A DNA stretch of 44,211 nucleotides from contig JAQGHM010000128.1 of the NCBI GenBank assembly GCA_028291615.1, forward strand, positions 1 to 44,211, read 5' to 3'. Both the position numbers and the translations under genes were made by a program. Positions within the stretch are counted from its first letter, which is position 1, and every line of letters starts with the position of its first letter. This document shows, piece after piece, positions 17,991 to 26,722 of the stretch. The notes under the pieces are model-generated. The model saw only the letters and a list, made by a program, of their open reading frames with translations. It was not told the DNA's origin and made no database searches. The stretch is from Phycisphaerales bacterium. Its GTDB lineage: Bacteria > Planctomycetota > Phycisphaerae > Tepidisphaerales > Tepidisphaeraceae.

Positions 17991-19514
17991 ATGCTGGAGC
18001 TGCTCGATATCCGCAAACGCTTTGGCGCGCTGGTGGCGCTTGACGGCGTGAACGTGCGCTTCTCGCCCGGTCGTGTACATGGGCTGCTGGGGGAAAACGG
18101 GGCGGGAAAATCGACGCTGATGAATGTCGCTTACGGGATGCTCAAGCCCGATGGCGGGCAGATTCGCATGAACGGCACACCCGTCGTGCTGCGCTCGCCG
18201 CGCGAGGCGATCGCCAAGGGCATCGGCATGGTGCATCAGCATTTCATGCTCGCCGGCGCGATGAGCGTGCTGGACAACGTGCTGCTGGGGGATTGGCGGG
18301 CGACGCAGTTTCTTAATCGCAGGCGGGCGGCCGATGAGCTGGCGGCGCTGGCGGAGCGGTTGGGGTGGACGCTCGATCCGCTCGTCCCAGTCGAGCGGCT
18401 TTCGGTGGGGCAGCAGCAGCGTGTGGAGATATTAAAGGCGCTGTGGCGCGATGCGCGCCTGTTGATCCTGGACGAGCCGACAGCGGTGCTGACGCCGCCG
18501 GAGGTGGAGCAGTTGTTCGGCGCGGTCGAGCGCCTGCGCGATGAGGGGCGAAGTGTCGTGTTCATTAGTCATAAGCTTGGGGAGGTGAAGCGGATCTGCG
18601 ACGACCTGACGGTATTGCGCCGCGGGCGCGTGGTGTGGGAGGGGGCGGCGGAGGATGTGTCACCTGCGGAACTGGCCAATCACATGATCGGCCGCGACGT
18701 TGAAACGGTCACTCGCGCCACGTTTAGCCGCCGCGGCCACGCGACACCGATTCCCGATGACACTTTAGAACAAGCACGATTGAGACTAGACAACGTCACT
18801 GCCGCCAACCTCCACGACGTCTCATTTCAAATCTCCCCCGGCGAGATCCTCGGCATAGCGGGCGTCGATGGCAATGGGCAGCAGGAGCTTGCCGCAGTGG
18901 TCGTCGGCCTCCGCCCACCGACGCGCGGCCGGGTGCTTTGGCATGGCAGCGACGTCACCGCCATGTCGTTGGAACAGCGCCGGATTCTGGGCTTCGCTCA
19001 CATCCCCAACGATCGCAAGCGCGAGGCGCTGGTTCCCACCATGTCGGTTACTGAGAACGTGATGCTCAAGGAATATCGCGACCCGCCGATGAGCCGCTTC
19101 GGCGTTATCTCCTGGCCCAAGGCGGCCGCGGTCGCGAAACACGTGGTCGATCAGTTCGACGTCCGCGCGCAGTCACTCGACGTCGCCGTCGCCACGCTGA
19201 GCGGCGGGAACCAGCAGAAGGTCGTGCTCGCGCGCGAGTTCGCGATCCAGCCGCGGGTCATCGTCGCCATGAACCCCGTTCGCGGACTCGACGTCGCGGC
19301 GACGAATTTCGTTTACGAGCAACTCCTCGCCCGCCGTGCCGCCGGGGCGGCCATCCTGCTCATCAGCAGCGAGCTTGACGAGCTGCTCGCCCTCTGCGAT
19401 CGCATCGGCGTCCTGTACGCCGGCCGGCTTACCATGACCAACTTCCCCGCGACCGGGCGCGAAGCGATCGGACGACTGATGGCGGGGATTGATCTGCCAG
19501 CGGAGTCGCGATGA
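17991..19514 (+). CDS. Nucleoside/simple-sugar ABC transporter ATPase (two ABC domains)
   Basis: This protein of about 507 residues has two tandem ATP-binding domains, the pattern of the BMP-family nucleoside importers (NupO/YufO) and of RbsA-like ATPases. Domain 1 has GENGAGKST, LSVGQQQRVEILK and LLILDEPTAVLTPPE. Domain 2 has the degenerate Walker A GVDGNGQQEL, LSGGNQQKVVLARE and VIVAMNPVRGLDV, as expected for this family. The start at 17991 (MLELLDIRKRFG) follows family alignment; the open frame upstream is in the previous gene. The stop overlaps the permease start (ATGA). Codon choice changes visibly between the domains, G-ending before about 18.7 kb and C-ending after. Confidence 0.92.
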   Translation: MLELLDIRKRFGALVALDGVNVRFSPGRVHGLLGENGAGKSTLMNVAYGMLKPDGGQIRMNGTPVVLRSPREAIAKGIGMVHQHFMLAGAMSVLDNVLLGDWRATQFLNRRRAADELAALAERLGWTLDPLVPVERLSVGQQQRVEILKALWRDARLLILDEPTAVLTPPEVEQLFGAVERLRDEGRSVVFISHKLGEVKRICDDLTVLRRGRVVWEGAAEDVSPAELANHMIGRDVETVTRATFSRRGHATPIPDDTLEQARLRLDNVTAANLHDVSFQISPGEILGIAGVDGNGQQELAAVVVGLRPPTRGRVLWHGSDVTAMSLEQRRILGFAHIPNDRKREALVPTMSVTENVMLKEYRDPPMSRFGVISWPKAAAVAKHVVDQFDVRAQSLDVAVATLSGGNQQKVVLAREFAIQPRVIVAMNPVRGLDVAATNFVYEQLLARRAAGAAILLISSELDELLALCDRIGVLYAGRLTMTNFPATGREAIGRLMAGIDLPAESR

Positions 19515-20701
19515 GCGCGATTGCTCCGCCTGCAATGCCAAATCGCACACCCGGGCGGCTGCGCACCGCCATTATGAGCATCGTCGGTTCGCTCGGCTCG
19601 GCGGCGATTTGCGTGGCGATTACGGTTGCGCTACTGGCGACACTGCCTGCCACCAATCAGGAGACCGAGCGGCCATACAGTTATGGCGAGAAGGTCCATC
19701 TGGTCCTGAAGACCACGTACGATCGCGTGATCCGGCCGCGTTCCCCCGCCGCCCGCGCCGGGTATCGCAACTGGATCCTGACGCTGCAGAGCGCGACTCC
19801 AATCTTGCTGACAGGCCTGGCGGTCGCCGCGGCATTCCGGGCAAACGTGCTGAACATCGGAACCCAGGGCCAGTACGTGCTCGGCGCGATCGCCGCCGCG
19901 GCGATCGGCATTTACATTCCAGCGGCTCGATGGCTCCTGATCCCGCTGCTGCTCGCCGGGGCGATGGCGGCGGGGGCGCTGTTTGCCGGCATCGCCGCGA
20001 CGCTGGAGCGCTGGCGAAATGTGCCGGTCGTGCTGAGCACATTACTGCTTAATTTCGTCGCCTTGGAATTCCTGCGTTACATGTTGCAGGGGCCGATGCG
20101 CGCGGTCGGCGAAGATGGCCGGCCGCTCGACCCGCAAAGCACGGAGCTTGCGGAATTCGCCCGGCTGCCGCAATTCTTTTCGGATGTTCCCAGGCAGGGC
20201 CTGCACCTTGGCTTCGTCATCGCCGTCGCGGCTGCGCTGGTGCTTTGGTTTATCCTTCGTAAGACGACCTTCGGTTTTCGCCTGCGCGTGGTCGGGCAGA
20301 ATCCGGTTGCCGCGCGGTTTGCCGGGATGAATGCCGCCCGCGTTTCGTTCGCGACACTCGCCCTCTCCGGCGCGCTGGCGGGCCTCGCGGGCGGCGTCCA
20401 GATCGCGGGGACCACATACGTCCTCTACCCCGACGTCGGCACCGACGGCCTCGGTTTTACCGGCATCGCCGTCGCATTGCTCGCACGCCTTTCGCCGATC
20501 GGGGTCATTTTCTCCGCGATCTTCTTCGGCCTGCTCAAAACCGCGTTTGTGGCGTTACAGGAGTCGCCGCTTGAGATCCATTCCAATGCCGCCCAGGCGG
20601 TGCAGGGTCTGCTGGTCATTGCGGTACTGATCGTAAGCAGCCCGCAATGGCGGCGGCTGGTTGGGCACGTCATGCGTCGGGATCGCGCCGCCGCGGCATA
20701 G
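19511..20701 (+). CDS. ABC transporter permease, BMP/nucleoside family
   Basis: This 396-residue membrane protein, coupled to the ATPase by a four-base overlap, is of the NupP/YufP type. It has an N-terminal TM segment, a periplasmic loop, then ILTLQSATPILLTGLAVAAA, FRANVLNIGTQGQYVLGA (the conserved NIGxEGQ-like motif), further TM helices, and the cytoplasmic coupling loop GQNPVAARFAGMNAARVSF. Members of this family import nucleosides or related small molecules. The usual partners, a second smaller permease (NupQ type) and a BmpA substrate-binding lipoprotein, are not present next to it; they must be elsewhere or replaced. Substrate is therefore uncertain. Confidence 0.9.
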   Translation: MSAIAPPAMPNRTPGRLRTAIMSIVGSLGSAAICVAITVALLATLPATNQETERPYSYGEKVHLVLKTTYDRVIRPRSPAARAGYRNWILTLQSATPILLTGLAVAAAFRANVLNIGTQGQYVLGAIAAAAIGIYIPAARWLLIPLLLAGAMAAGALFAGIAATLERWRNVPVVLSTLLLNFVALEFLRYMLQGPMRAVGEDGRPLDPQSTELAEFARLPQFFSDVPRQGLHLGFVIAVAAALVLWFILRKTTFGFRLRVVGQNPVAARFAGMNAARVSFATLALSGALAGLAGGVQIAGTTYVLYPDVGTDGLGFTGIAVALLARLSPIGVIFSAIFFGLLKTAFVALQESPLEIHSNAAQAVQGLLVIAVLIVSSPQWRRLVGHVMRRDRAAAA

Positions 20702-20776
20702 CGCAGGGTACATGTGGGTCAAAACTTTGCTTGCGGTTATAACGGTATTTGCTTCCCATCGCCGCCGTCGATCTCT

Positions 20777-20782
20777 TACAAT
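20777..20782 (+). promoter_or_regulatory. -10 box of the NfeD operon
   Basis: TACAAT lies eight bases before ATG 20791; TTCCCA, 18 bases upstream, could be a weak -35. It rules against the longer in-frame start at 20749, which would lie upstream of the transcription start. Confidence 0.55.
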
Positions 20783-20790
20783 GTGACATC

Positions 20791-22383
20791 ATGAGACGGG
20801 GAATAACTACATTCTCATCGGGCGCGCTGGCGCTGTTGCTCCTTGCCGGGTGGTTCTGCACTGCGCCGCAGGCGACTGCGGCGTCGGTCTCACCCTCAGA
20901 CACCACGCAGGCCGCGCCCCTCCCCACCGCCGTCGTGCGATTGGAAGGAAAGGTCGACGACTACAACCGCGACACCTTCTTCACCCGCTTCAACCTCGCC
21001 AAGGCCGGCGGCGCTAAGGTCATCATCGTCGACCTCGACACCTACGGCGGCATGGTCACCTCCGGCTTGGACATCTCCCGCTTCCTTAAGAATCAGTCGG
21101 ACGTGCACACGATCGCCTACGTCGGCGACAAGGCCATCTCCGCCGGCGCGATGATCGCCATCGCCTGCAATGAGATCGTGATGGCCCCCAGCGCCCAGCT
21201 CGGCGATTGCGCCCCGATCAGCATCCGCGACGACGGCAGCCTGCAATCGATGGGCGAGACCGAGCGCGCCAAACAGGAGAGCCCGATCCTGGCTGAGTTC
21301 CGGGACAGCGCGCTGCGCAATGGTTACGACCCGCTGCTCGCCCAGTCGATGGTCTCGATGAAGATCGTCGTCCGCTGGGTGCAGGATGATGCGGGGCAGC
21401 GACGGTTCGTTGATGAAAAGCAGTTCGAAGCATTGACGAAAGACGGATGGACGGAAGTCCGCGAGGCTGATGTCCCATCGCCCGTCGATTCGGATTCGAC
21501 GCTACTCACCGTCAGCGGCAAGACCGCCGCAAAACTCGGCTTGGCGCGGGGGCTGGCGCCGAGCGTCAACGCCCTGGCGCAAGTTCGCAACTACAACGTC
21601 GTCGCCAGCTACGCGCCGGGCGCGGGCGACAAGCTGATCGAGTGGCTTAACAACCCGTTCGTCCGCATGATCCTGATGGTGCTGTTTGCCCAGTGCCTAT
21701 ACGCGTCGCTGCACGCGCCCGGTCACGGGTTTGCCGAGACGATCGCCGTGCTTGCTTTGGCGATCCTCGTCGGCGTGCCGCTGCTGACCGGCTACGCGCA
21801 ATGGTGGGAGATCGTCGTGCTGCTGGTCGGCGTGGCATTGCTCGCGCTGGAGCTCTTCGTCATCCCCGGCTTTGGCGTAACCGGCATCCTGGGCATCCTG
21901 ATGGTGCTCTTCGGGTTGATCATGACGTTCGTCGGCAAAGAGCCAGCCGGGCCGGGCTTCCTGCCGCAATTAGAGGGAACGTGGGTGAACATCCGCAACG
22001 GTCTGGCGATGGTCACCACCGCGCTGATCTGCTCGATGCTGCTCTCGATGTGGCTGCGGCGCAACTTCACCCGCCTGCCTTATCTCAGGCGGCTGATCCT
22101 GACCACGACCACCGGCAACCTCGATCCCGCCGACGTGGCGCGTCGCCAGCAGGAGTCGCTCAGCGATTACCGGCCCGTCGTCGGCGCGATCGGCGAGGCC
22201 CTGAGCGAACTTAAGCCCGGTGGCAACGCCGCCTTTTACGACCCGATCACCGGCCAGCGGCGCGTCTTTCCGGTCCTCAGCGACGTCGGTTACGTGCCGC
22301 CCGGCACGCGCATCGCCGTCCGAAACAATGGTGACAACCGCGTGGTCGTCAGGCCGGTCGTGGTGGTCGATCAACAAGCTTAA
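20791..22383 (+). CDS. NfeD-type membrane protein with ClpP-like serine protease domain
   Basis: This protein of about 530 residues has a signal sequence (ALALLLLAGWFCTAPQATAA). A ClpP/crotonase-like protease domain follows (residues ~45-260: VIIVDLDTYGGMVTSGLDIS, DKAISAGAMIAIACNEIVMA with the likely nucleophile Ser in ISAGA). Next come several TM helices (YASLHAPGHGFAETIAVLAL, VLLVGVALLALELFVIPGFG, GILGILMVLFGLIMTFVG) and a C-terminal NfeD OB-fold (~450-530: GAIGEALSELKPGGNAAF). This is the long NfeD form, which almost always pairs with a flotillin-like protein, as it does here with floA. Roles proposed for the pair concern membrane microdomain organisation or quality control; the protease target is unknown. 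Confidence 0.93.
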   Translation: MRRGITTFSSGALALLLLAGWFCTAPQATAASVSPSDTTQAAPLPTAVVRLEGKVDDYNRDTFFTRFNLAKAGGAKVIIVDLDTYGGMVTSGLDISRFLKNQSDVHTIAYVGDKAISAGAMIAIACNEIVMAPSAQLGDCAPISIRDDGSLQSMGETERAKQESPILAEFRDSALRNGYDPLLAQSMVSMKIVVRWVQDDAGQRRFVDEKQFEALTKDGWTEVREADVPSPVDSDSTLLTVSGKTAAKLGLARGLAPSVNALAQVRNYNVVASYAPGAGDKLIEWLNNPFVRMILMVLFAQCLYASLHAPGHGFAETIAVLALAILVGVPLLTGYAQWWEIVVLLVGVALLALELFVIPGFGVTGILGILMVLFGLIMTFVGKEPAGPGFLPQLEGTWVNIRNGLAMVTTALICSMLLSMWLRRNFTRLPYLRRLILTTTTGNLDPADVARRQQESLSDYRPVVGAIGEALSELKPGGNAAFYDPITGQRRVFPVLSDVGYVPPGTRIAVRNNGDNRVVVRPVVVVDQQA

Positions 22384-22396
22384 TCTCAAGAAACGG

Positions 22397-22408
22397 CGCG
22401 GGCCCGCG
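22397..22408. repeat. 12-base perfect palindrome between NfeD and floA
   Basis: CGCGGGCCCGCG reads the same on both strands and sits in a GGCGCGGGCCCGCGTGCCCG context. It may attenuate within the operon or be another dispersed hairpin. Confidence 0.5.
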
Positions 22409-22437
22409 TGCCCGCCTCATGTGGAAAGACAACGATT

Positions 22438-23454
22438 ATGAACACGCTCGCGATCAATTTTGACGGATGGACCATCTTCTGGATCGTCCTGCTTGGCATC
22501 CTGCTGGTCCTGTTGCTGGTGATGTTCAATTTCATCGGCCTGTATGTCCGGGCGATGGTCTCGGGGGCGCACGTGACGTTTGCCGATCTGGTCGGCATGC
22601 GCATCCGGAACGTCAACCCGCTGATCATCGTCAACAGCCGCATTCAGGCGATGCGCGCCGGCCTGCAGGTCAGCAGCCGCGAGATGGAGTCGCACGTGCT
22701 GGCCGGCGGTAACGTCAATCGCGTGATCAATGCCATGATCGCCGCCACCAAGGCCAACATCGATTTGAACTGGAACGTCGCCACCGCGATCGACCTTGCC
22801 GGCCGCGACATCCTCGAAGCCGTGCAAACCAGCGTGAACCCCAAGGTCATCGACGTCCCCAGCGCCACGCTCGGCCAGACGACGATCGACGGCGTCGCCC
22901 AGGACGGCATCCAACTCCGCGTCAAAGCCCGCGTGACCGTCCGCACCAATATCAAGTCGCTCGTCGGCGGTGCAACTGAAGAAACCGTCGTCGCCCGCGT
23001 CGGCGAAGGCATCGTCAACGCGATCGGTTCGGCCAAGGGCTACGCCGACGTGCTCGAGCATCCCGACCACATCTCCAAGGCCGTGCTGAACAAGGGGCTC
23101 GACGCCAACACCGCGTTCGAAATCCTCTCGATCGACATCGCCGAGATCACCGTCGGCGAAAACATCGGCGCCAAGCTGATGGCCGACCGCGCCGAATCCG
23201 ACAAGCGCCGCTTCCAGGCCGAAGCCGAGCAGCGCCGCGCGATGGCCGTCGCCCACGAGCAGGAAAACGTCGCCAAGCAAGCTGAGAACCGCGCCTTGGT
23301 CGTGCTCGCCGAAGCGGACATCCCCCGTGCCATGGCCGACGCCTTCCGCAGCGGCAACTTGGGCGTGTTTGACTACTACAAGCTCAAGAATCTTCAAGCA
23401 GACACGGCGATGCGCGATTCGATCGGCAAACCGACCGAAGGCATGAAGGCGTAA
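22438..23454 (+). CDS. floA: Flotillin-like protein FloA
   Basis: This 338-residue protein is anchored by one N-terminal membrane segment ([20 protein letters not shown]) and scaffolds membrane microdomains. It carries the SPFH-like domain with strongly conserved FloA segments: [60 protein letters not shown] and [20 protein letters not shown]. An Ala/Glu-rich helical stretch follows ([20 protein letters not shown]). The ATG at 22438 has GGAAAG upstream and is the family start; an in-frame codon at 22408 is rejected because it would put non-conserved residues in front of the membrane anchor. The gene follows NfeD by 54 bases and precedes a small membrane protein by 10, so the three likely form one operon. 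Confidence 0.95.
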   Translation: MNTLAINFDGWTIFWIVLLGILLVLLLVMFNFIGLYVRAMVSGAHVTFADLVGMRIRNVNPLIIVNSRIQAMRAGLQVSSREMESHVLAGGNVNRVINAMIAATKANIDLNWNVATAIDLAGRDILEAVQTSVNPKVIDVPSATLGQTTIDGVAQDGIQLRVKARVTVRTNIKSLVGGATEETVVARVGEGIVNAIGSAKGYADVLEHPDHISKAVLNKGLDANTAFEILSIDIAEITVGENIGAKLMADRAESDKRRFQAEAEQRRAMAVAHEQENVAKQAENRALVVLAEADIPRAMADAFRSGNLGVFDYYKLKNLQADTAMRDSIGKPTEGMKA

Positions 23455-23464
23455 GCAACTTCCC

Positions 23465-23971
23465 ATGACCTCTTTGCTCCCTATCTTCGTCGCCAAATCG
23501 AGTGAAGACTCGATGATCAAGCTGATCTTCGGCGCGATCGTCGTGGCGTTCTGGCTTGGCAGCGCGTTGATCTCCGCCATCAACAAGCGGGTTCAGGAGA
23601 ACAAGCGCCGCGCACGTTACGGGCAGATGCCGCAGGGCTTCACTCGTCCCGCGCCGCCGTCGGCACGCGTGGCGGCGGGGTTTTCGCCTCCGCCGGTGAA
23701 GGCAAAATCCGCCAGGCGCGCCAAGCGTCAAGCCATCGCCCCCGCGCCCCAACCGCCGGTGCGACCAACCTTTAGCACCGCCGTTGCGCCGCCCATATCC
23801 GCCGCGCCGCCTGCGCCGGCGCGTGCCGCGAGCAAGGCCGCGCCCCCCGCGCAGATCGCCCGCCTGCTCCATCGTCCCGAATCCCTCCGGGCGGCCCTGA
23901 TCCTCAACGAGATTCTTTCCCCACCTCTATCAATTCGCGATAGCGTTCAAGATGGACGTCACGTAGAATAG
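23465..23971 (+). CDS. Small membrane protein of the nfeD-floA operon
   Basis: This 168-residue protein has one hydrophobic segment near the N-terminus ([20 protein letters not shown]), a basic stretch ([20 protein letters not shown]), a long Pro/Ala-rich middle and a conserved-looking tail ([22 protein letters not shown]). Similar tails, LRxAxILxEILxPPxALR, recur in planctomycete proteins next to floA. It begins 10 bases after floA, so co-expression is likely. An ATG at 23513 ([13 protein letters not shown]) is an alternative start. No function is known; a partner of the flotillin scaffold is an inference from position only. Confidence 0.75.
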   Translation: MTSLLPIFVAKSSEDSMIKLIFGAIVVAFWLGSALISAINKRVQENKRRARYGQMPQGFTRPAPPSARVAAGFSPPPVKAKSARRAKRQAIAPAPQPPVRPTFSTAVAPPISAAPPAPARAASKAAPPAQIARLLHRPESLRAALILNEILSPPLSIRDSVQDGRHVE

Positions 23972-24000
23972 CCGCGTCACTTCTTCCGGAGGTTTCGCTA

Positions 24001-24876
24001 GTGCGCCAGTCCCCCCGTCGCGGCTTTACGCTCGTCGAGCTGCTCGTCGTCATCGGTATCATTGCGCTGTTGATCTCGATTCTCCTGCCCGCGCTGAGCA
24101 AGGCGAAGGAGGCCAGCCGCGTCGCGGCGTGCCTATCAAACCTGCGGCAACTGGGGAACGTCCACGCGACGTATGTCGCGGAGAACAAAGGATATATCGT
24201 TCCCTGCGACATCGGCGACTGGATGACCGCCCCGGGCGCAAACGGATACGCGGTGCTGGATAGCTGGGCCACTATCCTGGTTGCCACCAGGTATCTGCCC
24301 TATCCCCAGACCATCGCCAATGCCCCGCCAAGCGAAAGCAACGCGCTCTTCTGCCCGTCCGGCCTGCAGGAGTTCGTCGCCAACTCCAGCATCACCAGTG
24401 GTTTGCCAACCAGCCGCACGGACGGCGAAGGCGCCAAGGGCGCTCAATATATCTCCAAACTTTATGACCCGGGCCGGGTGGTTTACTCTTGGTACGGCAT
24501 CAACGGCACCAGCGGCTCGGCTGAGTACATTCCGTGCCGGCGCTGGCCCAGCGACGGCACCAGTCCGACCACCCCTGCAACCCCACCCAAGCCCATTCCC
24601 AAGATCACCAACGTGCGCAAGTCCTCCGAAGTCGTCTTCCTTTTCGACGGGATCAGTCTCAACCTGCAGAGCACCAACGCCAACCGGCTGAACGCGCGTC
24701 ACAACAAGCAGTCAGCGACGAATATCCTCTTCTTCGACGGCCACGCCGACACCTACCCAACCAAGGGTTTGCCTGGCGGCATCGGTGACGCCAATCCCGC
24801 AACCACCACCTTCGGCCTGCCCAACCTCCAGGACCCGAAATATGCCGGCGGTCCCAAGTGGCGGTTGGACTATTAG
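24001..24876 (+). CDS. Prepilin-like protein 1 (type IV pilin-like N-terminus, H-X9-DG type)
   Basis: This 291-residue protein starts with GTG 24001 after a good GGAGG site (CTTCCGGAGGTTTCGCTA). The short basic leader MRQSPRRG is followed by [18 protein letters not shown], a class III signal cut by prepilin peptidase after Gly8 and leaving N-methyl-Phe with Glu at +5. The ectodomain has [20 protein letters not shown] and ends with the planctomycete motif [20 protein letters not shown] followed by [10 protein letters not shown]. Such proteins are very numerous in planctomycetes. They are thought to be exported pseudopilins or surface proteins; individual roles are unknown. First of three tandem paralogues. 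Confidence 0.92.
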   Translation: MRQSPRRGFTLVELLVVIGIIALLISILLPALSKAKEASRVAACLSNLRQLGNVHATYVAENKGYIVPCDIGDWMTAPGANGYAVLDSWATILVATRYLPYPQTIANAPPSESNALFCPSGLQEFVANSSITSGLPTSRTDGEGAKGAQYISKLYDPGRVVYSWYGINGTSGSAEYIPCRRWPSDGTSPTTPATPPKPIPKITNVRKSSEVVFLFDGISLNLQSTNANRLNARHNKQSATNILFFDGHADTYPTKGLPGGIGDANPATTTFGLPNLQDPKYAGGPKWRLDY

Positions 24877-24902
24877 ACGCCTGACACGAGAGCGTGCTTG
24901 TG

Positions 24903-25772
24903 ATGCAAATGAGTCCCCGCCGCCGCCGTGGATTTACCCTCGTCGAGCTGCTTGTTGTCATTGGCATCATCGCGCTGCTGATCTCGATCCTTTTGCCCGC
25001 GTTGAGCAAGGCGAAGGAAGCCAGCCGCGTCGCCAAGTGTCTGTCCAACCTCCGGCAGATGGGTATGGCCGCCGCCAGCTACACTGCGGAGAACAAGGGA
25101 TATCTCGTCCCCGCCGACGTCCTGGATCCGGCGCTGACGAGCGAACCCAACGGGCGCGTCTGGAGCGATACCTGGGTCACGATCCTGGTGGGGATGAAGT
25201 TTCTGGGCTATCCCGCCAAGGTCGATCCGGTCGTGCCGCCGTCTGAAGACAACGTTTTCCATTGTCCATCTGGCATCTTGGAACAATCCAACATCACGTC
25301 CATCAACAATGGCCTCCCGCTGACGCGCCAGGATGCCCAGGGAGCAATGGGCTATCTGAACGAAGCGTCGTCCAAGGGCGTGCAACCGGGCCTGCGGGTT
25401 TACTCCTGGTACGGCATCAACGCCGCCGCCGACAGCACCACGCCGACCATCCCTGAGCCGTGCCGGCGGGTGACCGGGATGGACGGTTTCGTGAAGATGT
25501 CGCAGATCAGACGATCCAGCGAAATGGTCTTTGTCTTCGACGGAATCCTGGGCCTGCACCTGCAGCGCACCAACGCCAACCGGCTGAACGCCCGCCACAA
25601 TCGGCAAACCGCGACGAACATCCTGTTTTTCGATGGACACGCCGACACCTTTCCGACCAAGGGGCTGCCCGGCGGGCTGGGCGACGCCAATCCCGCCGTC
25701 ACCACCTTCGGGTTGGCCAATCTACAGAGTTCGCAGTACGCCGGCGGCCCGAAGTGGCGGCTGGATCAATAG
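24903..25772 (+). CDS. Prepilin-like protein 2 (H-X9-DG type)
   Basis: This 289-residue protein is strongly similar to the preceding gene throughout: leader [10 protein letters not shown], then [51 protein letters not shown], and [23 protein letters not shown] 24903 gives a ten-residue leader of normal length. The frame also has GTG 24894 and ATG 24909, and a GAGAG sits upstream as a weak ribosome site. It begins 26 bases after gene 1, so the pair is probably co-transcribed and arose by tandem duplication. Confidence 0.9.
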   Translation: MQMSPRRRRGFTLVELLVVIGIIALLISILLPALSKAKEASRVAKCLSNLRQMGMAAASYTAENKGYLVPADVLDPALTSEPNGRVWSDTWVTILVGMKFLGYPAKVDPVVPPSEDNVFHCPSGILEQSNITSINNGLPLTRQDAQGAMGYLNEASSKGVQPGLRVYSWYGINAAADSTTPTIPEPCRRVTGMDGFVKMSQIRRSSEMVFVFDGILGLHLQRTNANRLNARHNRQTATNILFFDGHADTFPTKGLPGGLGDANPAVTTFGLANLQSSQYAGGPKWRLDQ

Positions 25773-25814
25773 GTCGCACATTTAACATTCCTTCTCGCGA
25801 ATTTGCTTTCTGCG

Positions 25815-25820
25815 TATACT
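25815..25820 (+). promoter_or_regulatory. -10 box of prepilin-like gene 3
   Basis: TATACT at 25815-25820, followed by a ~32-base leader that contains GAGAGG just before ATG 25859. This is a conventional leadered start, in contrast to the leaderless genes elsewhere in the window. The -35 is weak. Confidence 0.5.
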
Positions 25821-25858
25821 GGCTCCCCATCACGTCTTCAGCCAGAGAGGTAAACGCC

Positions 25859-26713
25859 ATGTCTCGTCCCAAATTCCGGGCCTTCACGCTCGTCGAGCTG
25901 CTCGTCGTCATCGGCATCATTGCGCTGCTGATCGCGATCCTGCTCCCATCGCTCAATAAGGCGCGCGAACAGGCGAAGGTGGTGCAGTGCCTGTCCAACC
26001 TGCGCCAACTCGGGCAGGCCAACGCCTCGTACGCCGTCACCTTCAAAGGGTATTCAGTTCTAAACGATTACGGCAGCCAGACCGGCGCCACCGACGCCGG
26101 CGGCGTCATCATCGACGAGACGTGGTTCACGCTCTTCGTCACGCAAAAGTTCATTGATTACCCGTACTCGAAGGACGTCGCGGCGCCGCCATCGGGCGGG
26201 AGCGTGCTGAAATGTCCCGGCGGACTGGAAGATTTCAATTCCATCACCTACCTCGACAAGAGCAAACCGGACAGCCGCACCAGTGGCGATGGGGCCAAGG
26301 GGTACCTTCAGGTGTCGCAGCTCTTCGACCAGGGGCGGGCGATCTTCTGCTGGTATGGGATCAACGGGACGAGCAGCAAGGACGATTTCATCCCGTCGCG
26401 GCGCTGGCCCGCGGATGGGACGACGCCGGCAACCGCGCCGGGGACGACCAAGCTGAACCAGGTGCGCAAGTCAAGCCAGACCGTCTTCCTGTTCGACGGC
26501 ATCTCGTTCAATTTGCACGGCCGACCGAATCGCCTGAACGCGCGGCACAACAAGCAGACGATGACGAACATCCTCTTCTTCGACGGGCACGCGGAGTCTT
26601 ATCCGACCAAGGGCCTGCCTGGCGGTGACGGCGTCGCCACGGTGGCGGACTTCGCGCTATCGAACTTGCAACTGCCGCAGTACAACGAGATCAAGTGGCG
26701 GTTGGATTATTAA
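25859..26713 (+). CDS. Prepilin-like protein 3 (H-X9-DG type), Ala at cleavage site
   Basis: This 284-residue third paralogue starts at ATG 25859 with a GAGAGG ribosome site and its own TATACT box. The leader MSRPKFRA is followed by [20 protein letters not shown]. The residue before the cut is Ala, where the other two have Gly; prepilin peptidases usually require Gly but can tolerate Ala. The body keeps [40 protein letters not shown] and [20 protein letters not shown]. An upstream extension of the frame (25460-25858) lies inside gene 2 and is not real. Confidence 0.9.
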   Translation: MSRPKFRAFTLVELLVVIGIIALLIAILLPSLNKAREQAKVVQCLSNLRQLGQANASYAVTFKGYSVLNDYGSQTGATDAGGVIIDETWFTLFVTQKFIDYPYSKDVAAPPSGGSVLKCPGGLEDFNSITYLDKSKPDSRTSGDGAKGYLQVSQLFDQGRAIFCWYGINGTSSKDDFIPSRRWPADGTTPATAPGTTKLNQVRKSSQTVFLFDGISFNLHGRPNRLNARHNKQTMTNILFFDGHAESYPTKGLPGGDGVATVADFALSNLQLPQYNEIKWRLDY

Positions 26714-26722
26714 TCGTCAAGC

